From positions 1-49,134 of IMG/VR virus record IMGVR_UViG_3300044614_001117: a stretch of DNA of 49,134 nt; one strand, given 5' to 3'. Of this stretch, positions 27,114-34,533 are shown in pieces. Every line of letters begins with the position of its first letter. Positions within the stretch are counted from its first letter, which is position 1. The position numbers were made by a program, and so were the translations under genes. The DNA comes from a virus. The notes under the pieces were generated by a model. It was not told the origin of the DNA. It searched no databases and worked only from the letters and a program-made list of their open reading frames with translations.

Positions 27114-28879
27114 TAATCCTCCTTTTCGACGACTAACTGTTCTACATCTTTACGAGTTCCTGTAAGGGTCCAGAAAAATTGTAATTCTCCAAGGGTTTTG
27201 GCTCGATCAGCCCTAACCACAAATTTATTATTTGGCAAGTCTATGGAATCGACATATATATTTTTCCCATGTTTATAATTAGTAATTTGTATGTTCAAAG
27301 TTTCATCGTCATGAATAAGGTCTCGAAGATAATCAGGCAATTCTACAATTCCAATACCTTTTATAACTTTACCCCTACCGGTTAATCTTACTCCATGATA
27401 AGGACTCTCTAAAGAGCCGTATTCGAGTGAATATCCTTCTTTGCTAGGATGATTGATTCGGAAACTTTTTGTTGTAGCTCCAAAATTACCATTAACTTGA
27501 AGTTTATATGTTGGAGAAGATGTTCCGATTCCAATTCTATCAGTACTAGCATCAACAAAAAATAAATTGGAATCCGTATCTCCTTCTATTCTAAAGTCAA
27601 TGTCGGCCCCAGTTTCATTAACTATTACATTTCCGTTATTATAATTGATTCTTAAAGATTCTGAAATCCCACCATTGATGGAGTCAAAAATTAAATCGTG
27701 ACTTGTTCCTTCTCTGTATATTTGCATACGAGCAGAAGCATCGCCAAATTTTATTCCACCACTTCCTGCGACATTTTGTGTCTGTAGGTATAAATATGAA
27801 TTATCTCCATAAACCGTCATCTTTTCAGCAGGACTTGCCGTTCCAATTCCAATATTCCCATTGGTGGTGATTCTCATGGCTTCAGTACCACCATTATTAC
27901 CCACTCCAAATCTAATATAATCTGAAGTGCCAACCCCGGTAGTAGATCTAAATGATAAGTAACTGCTCGCTGCGCTGCCACCAGCAATAGGGTATCCATT
28001 GACCATCTGCATAGCGTTACTATCTATCAATATTACTTGTGTTGATCCAGATGGGGTTGTTGCTGCTCCTCCTCCGCCAATCCAAAAACAGTGTTGACCA
28101 GTAATATAGTCCATAATAAAAGAACTGTATAGTGCTGCCCTATTGGCTCTTAGCCAATTATTATTGGTATAACTTTGTCCACCAAGAGTAAATCCGGCAT
28201 TATAAGCATTATTATAAAGCTGTATAGAAGACCTAGCAGCAGTTCCAGAAGTATTGGTGTTAGTAATTCTAATTCCTGTATCCGTATTAGAATTAAAAGA
28301 AAGATCCAATGGCGCTTGAGGATTATTTGTTCCTATTCCGACATTTGTACCATTATCGAAAACAAGACTATTTACAGCAGTTTGACTACCGCTAAATTTT
28401 GGCAAATAGTTTATTGTTCCAGTCGCTGAGACTTTAGTCGCTAAATTATTAGTTATTGTAGTGCTAAAATTAGCATCATTTCCTAATGCAGCAGCTAACT
28501 CGTTTAGAGTATCAAGAGCGGCTGGAGCTGATGCTACCAAATTACTTACTTCAGATCTGACAAAAGATGTTGTTGCTATCTGATTGGTATTTGTTCCTCC
28601 TGCCGCTGTTGGTGCTGTTGGTATACCAGTCAAAGATGGACTAATAAGAGGAGCGTATATCCCATTAACTAGCCCACTAACAGAACTATTAAAATCTGTT
28701 ATATTAGATGAAGTATGATTATGATTACTTAATTGCGCCCAAGTTTTTGTACCATCACCAATTTTTAAGATATTATTTGTAATATCATATCCAGGCTCCC
28801 CAGAAGCCAGAATGGGATTTGTGGTTGTCCAATCGCTAGACAACCCCTTGCGTAATCTTATACTCGTATTTACAGGCAT
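27113..28879 (-). CDS. Tail fibre with KIGDG N-terminal module and IGIGT repeats
   Basis: A 588-residue protein. The N-terminal 60 residues (SIRLRKG, ASGEPGYDI, LKIGDGTKTWAQL) form the attachment module also present in the next fibre upstream. A short helical stalk follows (LDTLNELAAALGND), then IGIGTxxP-type repeats (VGIGTNNP, IGIGTASP, IGIGTSSP). The last 120 residues are a separate domain (SFRINHPSKEGYSLEYGS to WTLTGTRKDV) that I associate with phage fibre ends and that may be an autoprocessing or trimerisation cap. It is a likely trimeric receptor-binding fibre. Confidence 0.8.
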   Translation of the reverse strand: MPVNTSIRLRKGLSSDWTTTNPILASGEPGYDITNNILKIGDGTKTWAQLSNHNHTSSNITDFNSSVSGLVNGIYAPLISPSLTGIPTAPTAAGGTNTNQIATTSFVRSEVSNLVASAPAALDTLNELAAALGNDANFSTTITNNLATKVSATGTINYLPKFSGSQTAVNSLVFDNGTNVGIGTNNPQAPLDLSFNSNTDTGIRITNTNTSGTAARSSIQLYNNAYNAGFTLGGQSYTNNNWLRANRAALYSSFIMDYITGQHCFWIGGGGAATTPSGSTQVILIDSNAMQMVNGYPIAGGSAASSYLSFRSTTGVGTSDYIRFGVGNNGGTEAMRITTNGNIGIGTASPAEKMTVYGDNSYLYLQTQNVAGSGGIKFGDASARMQIYREGTSHDLIFDSINGGISESLRINYNNGNVIVNETGADIDFRIEGDTDSNLFFVDASTDRIGIGTSSPTYKLQVNGNFGATTKSFRINHPSKEGYSLEYGSLESPYHGVRLTGRGKVIKGIGIVELPDYLRDLIHDDETLNIQITNYKHGKNIYVDSIDLPNNKFVVRADRAKTLGELQFFWTLTGTRKDVEQLVVEKED

Positions 28880-28965
28880 ACTGTCTCACTATAGCTAGGT
28901 CCTAAAATACTATTATACTACCATCAGACTAATAATAAACTAAACAATTTATTATATTTCCACTA

Positions 28966-29262
28966 TTATGGTGTACCGCCGTCTATAATAAAATATGCAA
29001 GGTTTATAGTGGGTGTTGTGGTACTGCTTCCATATAATATCTTTGTACTAGGATTGTAATTAAGATCAGGAGCTACTAATGCGGCTTGATTACCTCCAGT
29101 ACCTCCAACGAATGTTGGATAATGTGTACTATTACTACTTCCAGTAGTAACAGCAATATTATTAGCATTTGTGGCAGTTGTAGCAGTTGTGGCTGTACTA
29201 GCATTGCCATTTAATGTTCCAACAAATGTAGTAGACGTTACGCTACTAAGACCTGTGATTGT
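28966..29262 (-). pseudogene. Frameshifted C-terminal extension of the 448-residue fibre
   Basis: In the -1 frame relative to the 448-residue fibre, from 29262 to TAA at 28966, there are 98 codons with no stop. They read TITGLSSVTSTTFVG, GTLNGNAST, a Thr/Ala-rich stretch, then GGTGGNQAALVAPDLNYNP and YFIIDGG at the end. This is a normal continuation for such a fibre, with no start or Shine-Dalgarno site of its own. The junction is a run of four A on the minus strand (29262-29265). It accounts for most of the otherwise empty 358-base gap. Confidence 0.75.
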
Positions 29263-30584
29263 TTTGTAGCGGCTGCTCCTAGTGTTATTGCTGTAGAACC
29301 AATGGTAACAGAGCTATTAACTAGTTGACTATTATCAACACCACCAGCCTTAATACTAACAGCACCAGAAGTTACACTAAAGTCACCACTATTAAAACTA
29401 GCAATGCCTTTGGATGATGTCGTAGCATCCGGAATACTGCTAGAAGTAACCCCTGTTACTCTTCCATAAGAATCTGTACTTACTGTTGTAACATAACCAG
29501 AACCGCTATCTGTGCGAGTAACAGTTGCCAAGTCAATATTATCAGCATTTACTACTATTCTTGCAGTACTCGCGGTTCCTACATCTACAGTATTTCCGGT
29601 CTTGGTTAAACCACTACCAGCAGTAATCTGACCAGCACCACTAAATTGAGCAAAAGCTAAACTCGTTGTTCCTAAAGTTATGGTATCATTGGTTGTGAGA
29701 ACCCAGCCGCTATCTGCATTTGCTGTACCTTCTGCAACGAAGGTAAACATTCCAGCGGTTACCTCGGCGTTGCTATCAGCATCTGTTGCTCTAGTCCAGG
29801 CTCCAGCAGCAACAACATAGATACCATTTTGACTGGCTGTGCTTTGATCTTTAACTAATACTCTGTCTCCAGCAATAACGCTTACACCGTCAATTGTTTG
29901 CGTACCAGATAATGTAATATTAGCTGTGGTAGCGACCCTGACGCTTTGTTTAACGTCTAAACCACTACGAGCAGCATCAACATAGCTCTTACTAGCCGCA
30001 TCTGTATCATTTGTAGGAGTACCTAAATTAGTAATTTTATAGCCATTCAACGATACATCTGCCGTAGGAACAGCCATCTGATCCAAGCGGTTTGTTCTGA
30101 CAGCAGTATTAAAATCATTAATATTACTTGCAACTAATCCGCTTCCACTAACTGTAACATCTCCGGTTACTGTCAAAGTACCGCTAACTGTTGGACTGTT
30201 AGAGAAAAGAACGGCGCCTGTTCCTGTCTCGTCTGTAACTAGCGTGCTCAGATTTGTGCTATTTGGAGTTAATAGAAAGTTTCTAGCATTAGTACTGAGA
30301 TCTGTAATATCTGATAATTGAATTGTAGGATCACTTAAACTGATAGTAAGGGTACTTCCATTAGTTCCTGTACTAACTGAAATTCCGCTTCCTGCTACAA
30401 AGCTAGTGGGCAGCACAGCAGCGTATGATAAACTGCTCCATGCTGTTGAGCCATCACCAATCTTAAAACGACCTGTGTCTGTCTCATAACCTATTTCACC
30501 AGCATATAATATTTGACTTGTCCATTGATTTGCTCCGGCAGCAGCTGTACCTCTGCGCACTTGAATTCTTGTTTGAACTGGCAT
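29238..30584 (-). CDS. Tail fibre, probably truncated by a frameshift
   Basis: A 448-residue protein. The N-terminal attachment module (IQVRRGTAAAGANQW, YAGEIGYETDTGRFKIGDGSTAW) matches that of the fibre at 27113-28879. The rest consists of Thr/Ser/Gly-rich beta repeats, including a module with NRLDQMAVPTADVSLNGYKITNLGTPTND and VRVATTANI, which is common in cyanophage and marine phage fibres. The frame ends ATKQSQVLVA, while the -1 frame continues as fibre-like sequence for 98 codons, so the authentic product is probably about 545 residues. AAAGG lies 8 bases before the ATG. Confidence 0.85.
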   Translation of the reverse strand: MPVQTRIQVRRGTAAAGANQWTSQILYAGEIGYETDTGRFKIGDGSTAWSSLSYAAVLPTSFVAGSGISVSTGTNGSTLTISLSDPTIQLSDITDLSTNARNFLLTPNSTNLSTLVTDETGTGAVLFSNSPTVSGTLTVTGDVTVSGSGLVASNINDFNTAVRTNRLDQMAVPTADVSLNGYKITNLGTPTNDTDAASKSYVDAARSGLDVKQSVRVATTANITLSGTQTIDGVSVIAGDRVLVKDQSTASQNGIYVVAAGAWTRATDADSNAEVTAGMFTFVAEGTANADSGWVLTTNDTITLGTTSLAFAQFSGAGQITAGSGLTKTGNTVDVGTASTARIVVNADNIDLATVTRTDSGSGYVTTVSTDSYGRVTGVTSSSIPDATTSSKGIASFNSGDFSVTSGAVSIKAGGVDNSQLVNSSVTIGSTAITLGAAATKQSQVLVA

Positions 30585-30618
30585 GGTAATACCTTTCTTA
30601 AAATGTAATAAGTGTTAG

Positions 30619-30933
30619 TTATGGTGATCCGCAATCAAATTCATAATTATCTAAATAATCATCTAAATCAGAAATGTTTGCGGCATCGATCTCTATATTT
30701 GCCAAGTATTGAGCCAAACCATCTATCCTGCTAACATCCAAATTCCCTACAATCTTACTCATAGGAATATCGTCTGGCAAATCGCTTGCCAAAATCTTTT
30801 CAGTATTAACTATTTCAACATTAACAATATCAAATTTTTCAATTTCAACATTATTGGTTATAGTTCCAAAAGAAGTTTCAAGCTCTAAATAGTTAACGGT
30901 TGGTTCTAAAATTTCCAATATAAAGTTACTCAT
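30619..30933 (-). CDS. Small acidic protein of unknown function, 104 residues
   Basis: A very acidic beta-like protein with repeated Ile/Val-Glu patterns (IEKFDIVNVEIVNTEKI) and a C-terminal LDDYLDNYEFDCGSP. It starts 3 bases after the upstream stop, so it is in the same transcript as the 132-residue module. There is no recognised family; its place before the fibres suggests an adaptor for fibre attachment. Confidence 0.6.
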   Translation of the reverse strand: MSNFILEILEPTVNYLELETSFGTITNNVEIEKFDIVNVEIVNTEKILASDLPDDIPMSKIVGNLDVSRIDGLAQYLANIEIDAANISDLDDYLDNYEFDCGSP

Positions 30934-30936
30934 ACT

Positions 30937-31335
30937 TTAGCATTCCAATACTTGTGAAGCCTGACTGAATCGTTTAACAATATTTATTGTTCCATACAAT
31001 AATCTTGTTGTGTATTTGCCACCACCAGCATATAAATCATCTGGACTTTGTAGCTCCAAGTCGTATTTTGCATTAGTAAATGTAAATGTATTAGTTGTGC
31101 CAGCTGGTATCATTAAAGTTAATTTACCAGCAACAGCATCTATGGTAAACTTATATACACTATAATCAGTATTCGATGATAAAAAAACCTGAGTGACATT
31201 ACTATTGGTTTTCCAGGTTAATCGAGCACACCAGTCTGTCAAGTCTATTGGGTTACCATTCTGATCCTTATATATTAAAGATAGTTTAAAAGAAGATCCT
31301 TGTTCTATACTGAAATCATATTTACTAGCAGCCAT
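30937..31335 (-). CDS. Virion adaptor module, paralogue of the N-terminus of the P-domain protein
   Basis: A 132-residue beta-rich protein beginning YDFSIEQGSSFKL and ending with GGGKYTTRLLYGTINIVKRF. The same module forms residues 1-128 of the 476-residue protein at 17319-18749. Stand-alone and fused copies suggest a structural adaptor that attaches displayed domains to the virion. AGGG lies 7 bases before the ATG and a RGTGTAY motif 46 bases before it. This is the first gene after the capsid terminator, so it probably starts the adsorption transcript. Confidence 0.7.
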   Translation of the reverse strand: MAASKYDFSIEQGSSFKLSLIYKDQNGNPIDLTDWCARLTWKTNSNVTQVFLSSNTDYSVYKFTIDAVAGKLTLMIPAGTTNTFTFTNAKYDLELQSPDDLYAGGGKYTTRLLYGTINIVKRFSQASQVLEC

Positions 31336-31380
31336 ATGTTGACCCTATTTGTTGTTATAATAGAGAGTTGCTATGAAGAT

Positions 31381-31387
31381 ATACACT
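31381..31387 (-). promoter_or_regulatory. Candidate phage promoter motif (RGTGTAY class)
   Basis: The minus strand reads AGTGTAT, continuing ATC, between the capsid terminator and the 132-residue gene, 46 bases before that start. It is well placed to restart transcription after the terminator. Confidence 0.45.
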
Positions 31388-31429
31388 AAATGTGTAATAC
31401 ATGCAGCAAAACCATGAGTATATGAGGTA

Positions 31430-31464
31430 TACAAAAGAAAAGAGCCACCCGTTAGGATGGCTCT
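31430..31464 (-). terminator. Intrinsic terminator after the major capsid gene
   Basis: On the minus strand the stem AGAGCCA/TGGCTCT (31464-31441) has an inner CC/GG extension and is followed by TTTCTTTT. It lies 31 bases past the capsid stop and separates head genes from adsorption genes. Confidence 0.85.
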
Positions 31465-31494
31465 AGTCTTTCGCAATTATCGATTACTTAACTC

Positions 31495-32505
31495 TCAGAG
31501 AGAGCCAATGAGAACTCTACGATTGTCTAGAACGGCAAAGCCTTGTTCGCCCCATCCGTAGAAGCCTGCTCTCTTCTGACGATGTAGTGTATCGTCTTCG
31601 AAGATTTGAACTTCTTCGCGAACTGGCATTATGAAACTATCTCTCTTACGCATATCTAGACCAACAACAATTTCAGCATCACCCGATGGCACAGAGCCAT
31701 TGAGAACATTTTCAAAGAACAATTGGTATTCTTGACCTTCGCCAAGTTCGTCAAGGTCATGTAGATTGATACCAAATACTCTGTTAAGAGTACCATCGGC
31801 AGCTGTATAGATTTCTCTACGAGTTACCTCGTCAACCTGATCGATACCCCAATTGCGAATGTCTTCCATGGACTCTGGAGAGACATAAAGATCTGTCAAT
31901 TGACCGCGATTGTTACTTGCACTGTTACCACCGCCATTACGACGCATAACAGTCTTCATCAAGCTTACCAATCTCTTGGTGAATTGACCACCGCTAGCAT
32001 CGCTGTCAAATACAACGATATTGCGGTCAACACCAGCGGCTAGAAGTGTATGCCAGCCATCATCGTTAAGCTTCTTAACGAATTGGCCTTCGAGCACTTC
32101 CATAGCACGACCAACAACGTCCCAGCGAGCATCTCTGGCATACTTTAATAGCCAATCGATACTAGCTCCGACGTCGTAGGTTGGTACCATGACGTAATCG
32201 CTCTCAATGTGACGTTCTGGAACATATCCATGATTAGGAATGGTATATGCCACGAAGTCTTTTTCTGTGCCTGGAGCAAGAAAGTCAAGGGGAAATTCTG
32301 GAGTAGCGCCTTGAGCCAAACGAATTGGTTCGAAGATGCCGTCTAGAATATCACCACTCATGATACCTTGACGAAGTGGTAGCTCTAAAGCTTTAGCAAA
32401 TTCAGCATTTGCAGCCAGAGCTGTTTCACGGTTCATAGAACCAGAACGAACCAAAAGATCGGTTAGCTCCGGTGTGGGTTGAAAAGCTTTACTGTTACCT
32501 GTCAT
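31495..32505 (-). CDS. Major capsid protein
   Basis: A 336-residue soluble alpha/beta protein. Its place after portal, protease-scaffold and decoration candidate, its strong Shine-Dalgarno site (AAGGAG, 7 bases spacing) and its own terminator are all typical of the most abundant virion protein. Features fit an HK97-fold capsid: a helical N-terminal arm, a long spine helix (WDVVGRAMEVLEGQFVKKL), a P-domain strand area (DLYVSPESMEDIRNWGIDQV) and the C-terminal strand RRVLIGSL. The codons are GC-richer and less AT-biased than those of the neighbouring fibres, consistent with high expression. The family is assigned by context and secondary-structure pattern. Confidence 0.85.
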   Translation of the reverse strand: MTGNSKAFQPTPELTDLLVRSGSMNRETALAANAEFAKALELPLRQGIMSGDILDGIFEPIRLAQGATPEFPLDFLAPGTEKDFVAYTIPNHGYVPERHIESDYVMVPTYDVGASIDWLLKYARDARWDVVGRAMEVLEGQFVKKLNDDGWHTLLAAGVDRNIVVFDSDASGGQFTKRLVSLMKTVMRRNGGGNSASNNRGQLTDLYVSPESMEDIRNWGIDQVDEVTRREIYTAADGTLNRVFGINLHDLDELGEGQEYQLFFENVLNGSVPSGDAEIVVGLDMRKRDSFIMPVREEVQIFEDDTLHRQKRAGFYGWGEQGFAVLDNRRVLIGSL

Positions 32506-32528
32506 GGTTTTTCTCCTTGAGATTTAAA

Positions 32529-32981
32529 TTATAGGTTAACTGATACTTTAGCGTAGCCGTCGGCATCTTTTGCGCTCAAAAATTGACCAATTTTAACTGC
32601 ACTACTGGCAGAACTGGTTCCAATTAAACCGTTAGCACCAACGTAAGCATCGACGCCAGCGGATGGGGTAGCACCAGAAACAATCTTGTTGGTTGTTACC
32701 TGACCTTGACGGAGTAAAGTTACCTTGCCGCCCTTTTGAACTTCGTCACGATACCAATTGATGTGCTGACGAGTTAGATCAAGGTCAACAACATCGTTAA
32801 GTAGAATGCCTACAGGCTTGCCAGAAACGGCAGTAGCGTATTCTACAACAGCGTTGGCATCGTCCATCGACACGCCACTACCTGCTGTAACAACACAAAC
32901 TACACCGCCTCTTTCAGCCACGGAATTCATGAAGAAAGATACGTCTGTTAGTAATTCGATACGATCTGGTTTAAGAGCCAT
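32529..32981 (-). CDS. Capsid decoration / stabilisation protein candidate
   Basis: A 150-residue protein. An N-terminal helix (ELLTDVSFFMNSVAERGG) is followed by a compact beta domain rich in Val, Gly and Ala (VVCVVTAGSGVSMDD, KVTLLRQGQVTTN, VDAYVGANGLIG). Small beta proteins encoded just before the major capsid gene often decorate the shell, for example DUF2190- or gpD-like ones. GGGAG lies 7 bases before the ATG. The role is inferred from position and fold type. Confidence 0.55.
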   Translation of the reverse strand: MALKPDRIELLTDVSFFMNSVAERGGVVCVVTAGSGVSMDDANAVVEYATAVSGKPVGILLNDVVDLDLTRQHINWYRDEVQKGGKVTLLRQGQVTTNKIVSGATPSAGVDAYVGANGLIGTSSASSAVKIGQFLSAKDADGYAKVSVNL

Positions 32982-32983
32982 GT

Positions 32984-33712
32984 TTATTCTCCCTTATTGA
33001 GTGTTTTACCTAATCTATTATAAACAAATTCTACTAGAGCTGAACGAGTTGATTCAATTGCTGCGTCGGTTTCTTGACCGCCAACACTTAGATCAACTGT
33101 TTCTTCTGTTTCAACACTATCTAGAACTGTTTCATCAATAGTGGTTGCTTCAGAAGCCTTTTTCTTGGCTAACATTTCTTCGTCTTTCTTATCTTCTTCC
33201 ATCTTCTCTGCTTTGCGCTTTGACATAGCAGCAATGAGTGAAGATAGACCACTGAAAGTCGAATCATCCAAAGCTTCAAATTGATCAGCTGTGGAGAGAG
33301 CGAGTTCTTGCTCAAGGCCGTTTTCCATTAACTCAGCAACCCTTTTCATCTTCTTTTCTTTCTTGAGCATATCTTCTTCTTTGGCCTTGTAACCAGCTAA
33401 AGTTTCGGTTAATGCTGAAAGTTCGGCTTGCATCTGACTTAGGGCTTCTTCTTTAGCCTTGATAAGTTCTTCTGTTTCAGCAGCCTTATTGGCTAGAGTC
33501 TCATCAAACTCAGCCTTCATCTTTTTCATCTCGTCATCTTTTTCTTCTAATTCTTTATCTTTGTTCTTGACGGCTGCTTCGAGAGTGATTGTTTTGTTTT
33601 GAAGCTCAGTAGCTAAAGAGTAGGCTTCTTTTACTGTGTCAGCACAACCGGCCGATACAGATTCTACCTTGTCTTTTAGCTCGGCTACTTCTTTTTCTAA
33701 GTCTACGCTCAT
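32984..33712 (-). CDS. Nested in-frame scaffolding protein (internal start)
   Basis: The ATG at 33712 (codon 273 of the protease-scaffold) is preceded by GGAG with a 9-base spacer and begins MSVDLEKEV, exactly where the coiled coil starts. The product would be 242 residues, all coiled coil plus acidic tail. This is the arrangement of lambda C/Nu3 and related phages, where the scaffold is made both as a fusion and alone. It is inferred from the start signal; there is no expression evidence. Confidence 0.55.
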   Translation of the reverse strand: MSVDLEKEVAELKDKVESVSAGCADTVKEAYSLATELQNKTITLEAAVKNKDKELEEKDDEMKKMKAEFDETLANKAAETEELIKAKEEALSQMQAELSALTETLAGYKAKEEDMLKKEKKMKRVAELMENGLEQELALSTADQFEALDDSTFSGLSSLIAAMSKRKAEKMEEDKKDEEMLAKKKASEATTIDETVLDSVETEETVDLSVGGQETDAAIESTRSALVEFVYNRLGKTLNKGE

Positions 33713-34528
33713 TGTATTATTCTCCGTATTAGAGTTAAACTGATTATTAGATACACCCAAATTAGCAAAAATGCTATTTTTTTTATTGAATAAATTATCA
33801 AGATTGAAAATTATACTATCGGGATTAGCTGGTTTGTCAACAAAACCCTTACCAGAAAAAGTAATATTTCTTAATACTCTTCCTATTTTATAGTTTTCAT
33901 GTTGACCCATACCGCCATATGCTCTAAGATGTTTTGTTAAATAAGCAGTGCTTTCATTTCTTGGCAAAACAGAATAACTACCAGTACTAATATCTAATAA
34001 ACCATAATCAAATCCCTTAAAAAAGCACTCCATACTAACATACTTTTTACCGTCTTTAATTTCACTAATAAGTTTTTCTGCTCTATCTCTAAGATCGTTA
34101 CTAGTATAAGCCCTATAAATTACTGAGCCTGTTAAGATATGATATTTATCTGGTAGATTATCTATTGGAGTATTTTCGTCAATTAAAATACCATCTTCTG
34201 TTATAGGCCAGTTTGATGTAATGTGGCCTATTATTACGCTCTCATCATGCTCTAGATTAGTTGGTTTGTCTTCTGGAGTATTCTTAGCGCTCCATACTTC
34301 TGCTTTATCAAATATATCATCATTTTTATTCCAAGACGTACTTACTAAAATAGATTGTACATAATATAAGTCTTCATCTTTATATGAGGCTAAGCTTTGT
34401 AAAGTTTTAGCTACAGAATGTCCATAATCACTATCGCAAGGTTGAATATGGGATGCATATGAGATTGATGCAGTAGATTGTAGTACGGCTTCTAATCCAT
34501 CCTCTTTCTCATAGTTAAATATGTGCAT
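32984..34528 (-). CDS. Prohead protease fused to a scaffolding domain
   Basis: A 514-residue protein. Residues 1-250 resemble a prohead maturation protease: His94 in LEHDESVIIG and Ser165 in YVSMECFF are candidate catalytic residues, with the conserved end strand TFSGKGFVDKPANPDS. Residues 273-514 are a long charged coiled coil (VDLEKEVAELKDKVES, KEEALSQMQAELSAL) ending in an acidic tail, typical of a scaffolding core. An internal ATG with a good ribosome-binding site begins the scaffold part. The gene lies between portal and capsid genes, as expected. Confidence 0.75.
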   Translation of the reverse strand: MHIFNYEKEDGLEAVLQSTASISYASHIQPCDSDYGHSVAKTLQSLASYKDEDLYYVQSILVSTSWNKNDDIFDKAEVWSAKNTPEDKPTNLEHDESVIIGHITSNWPITEDGILIDENTPIDNLPDKYHILTGSVIYRAYTSNDLRDRAEKLISEIKDGKKYVSMECFFKGFDYGLLDISTGSYSVLPRNESTAYLTKHLRAYGGMGQHENYKIGRVLRNITFSGKGFVDKPANPDSIIFNLDNLFNKKNSIFANLGVSNNQFNSNTENNTMSVDLEKEVAELKDKVESVSAGCADTVKEAYSLATELQNKTITLEAAVKNKDKELEEKDDEMKKMKAEFDETLANKAAETEELIKAKEEALSQMQAELSALTETLAGYKAKEEDMLKKEKKMKRVAELMENGLEQELALSTADQFEALDDSTFSGLSSLIAAMSKRKAEKMEEDKKDEEMLAKKKASEATTIDETVLDSVETEETVDLSVGGQETDAAIESTRSALVEFVYNRLGKTLNKGE

Positions 34529-34533
34529 AATAT

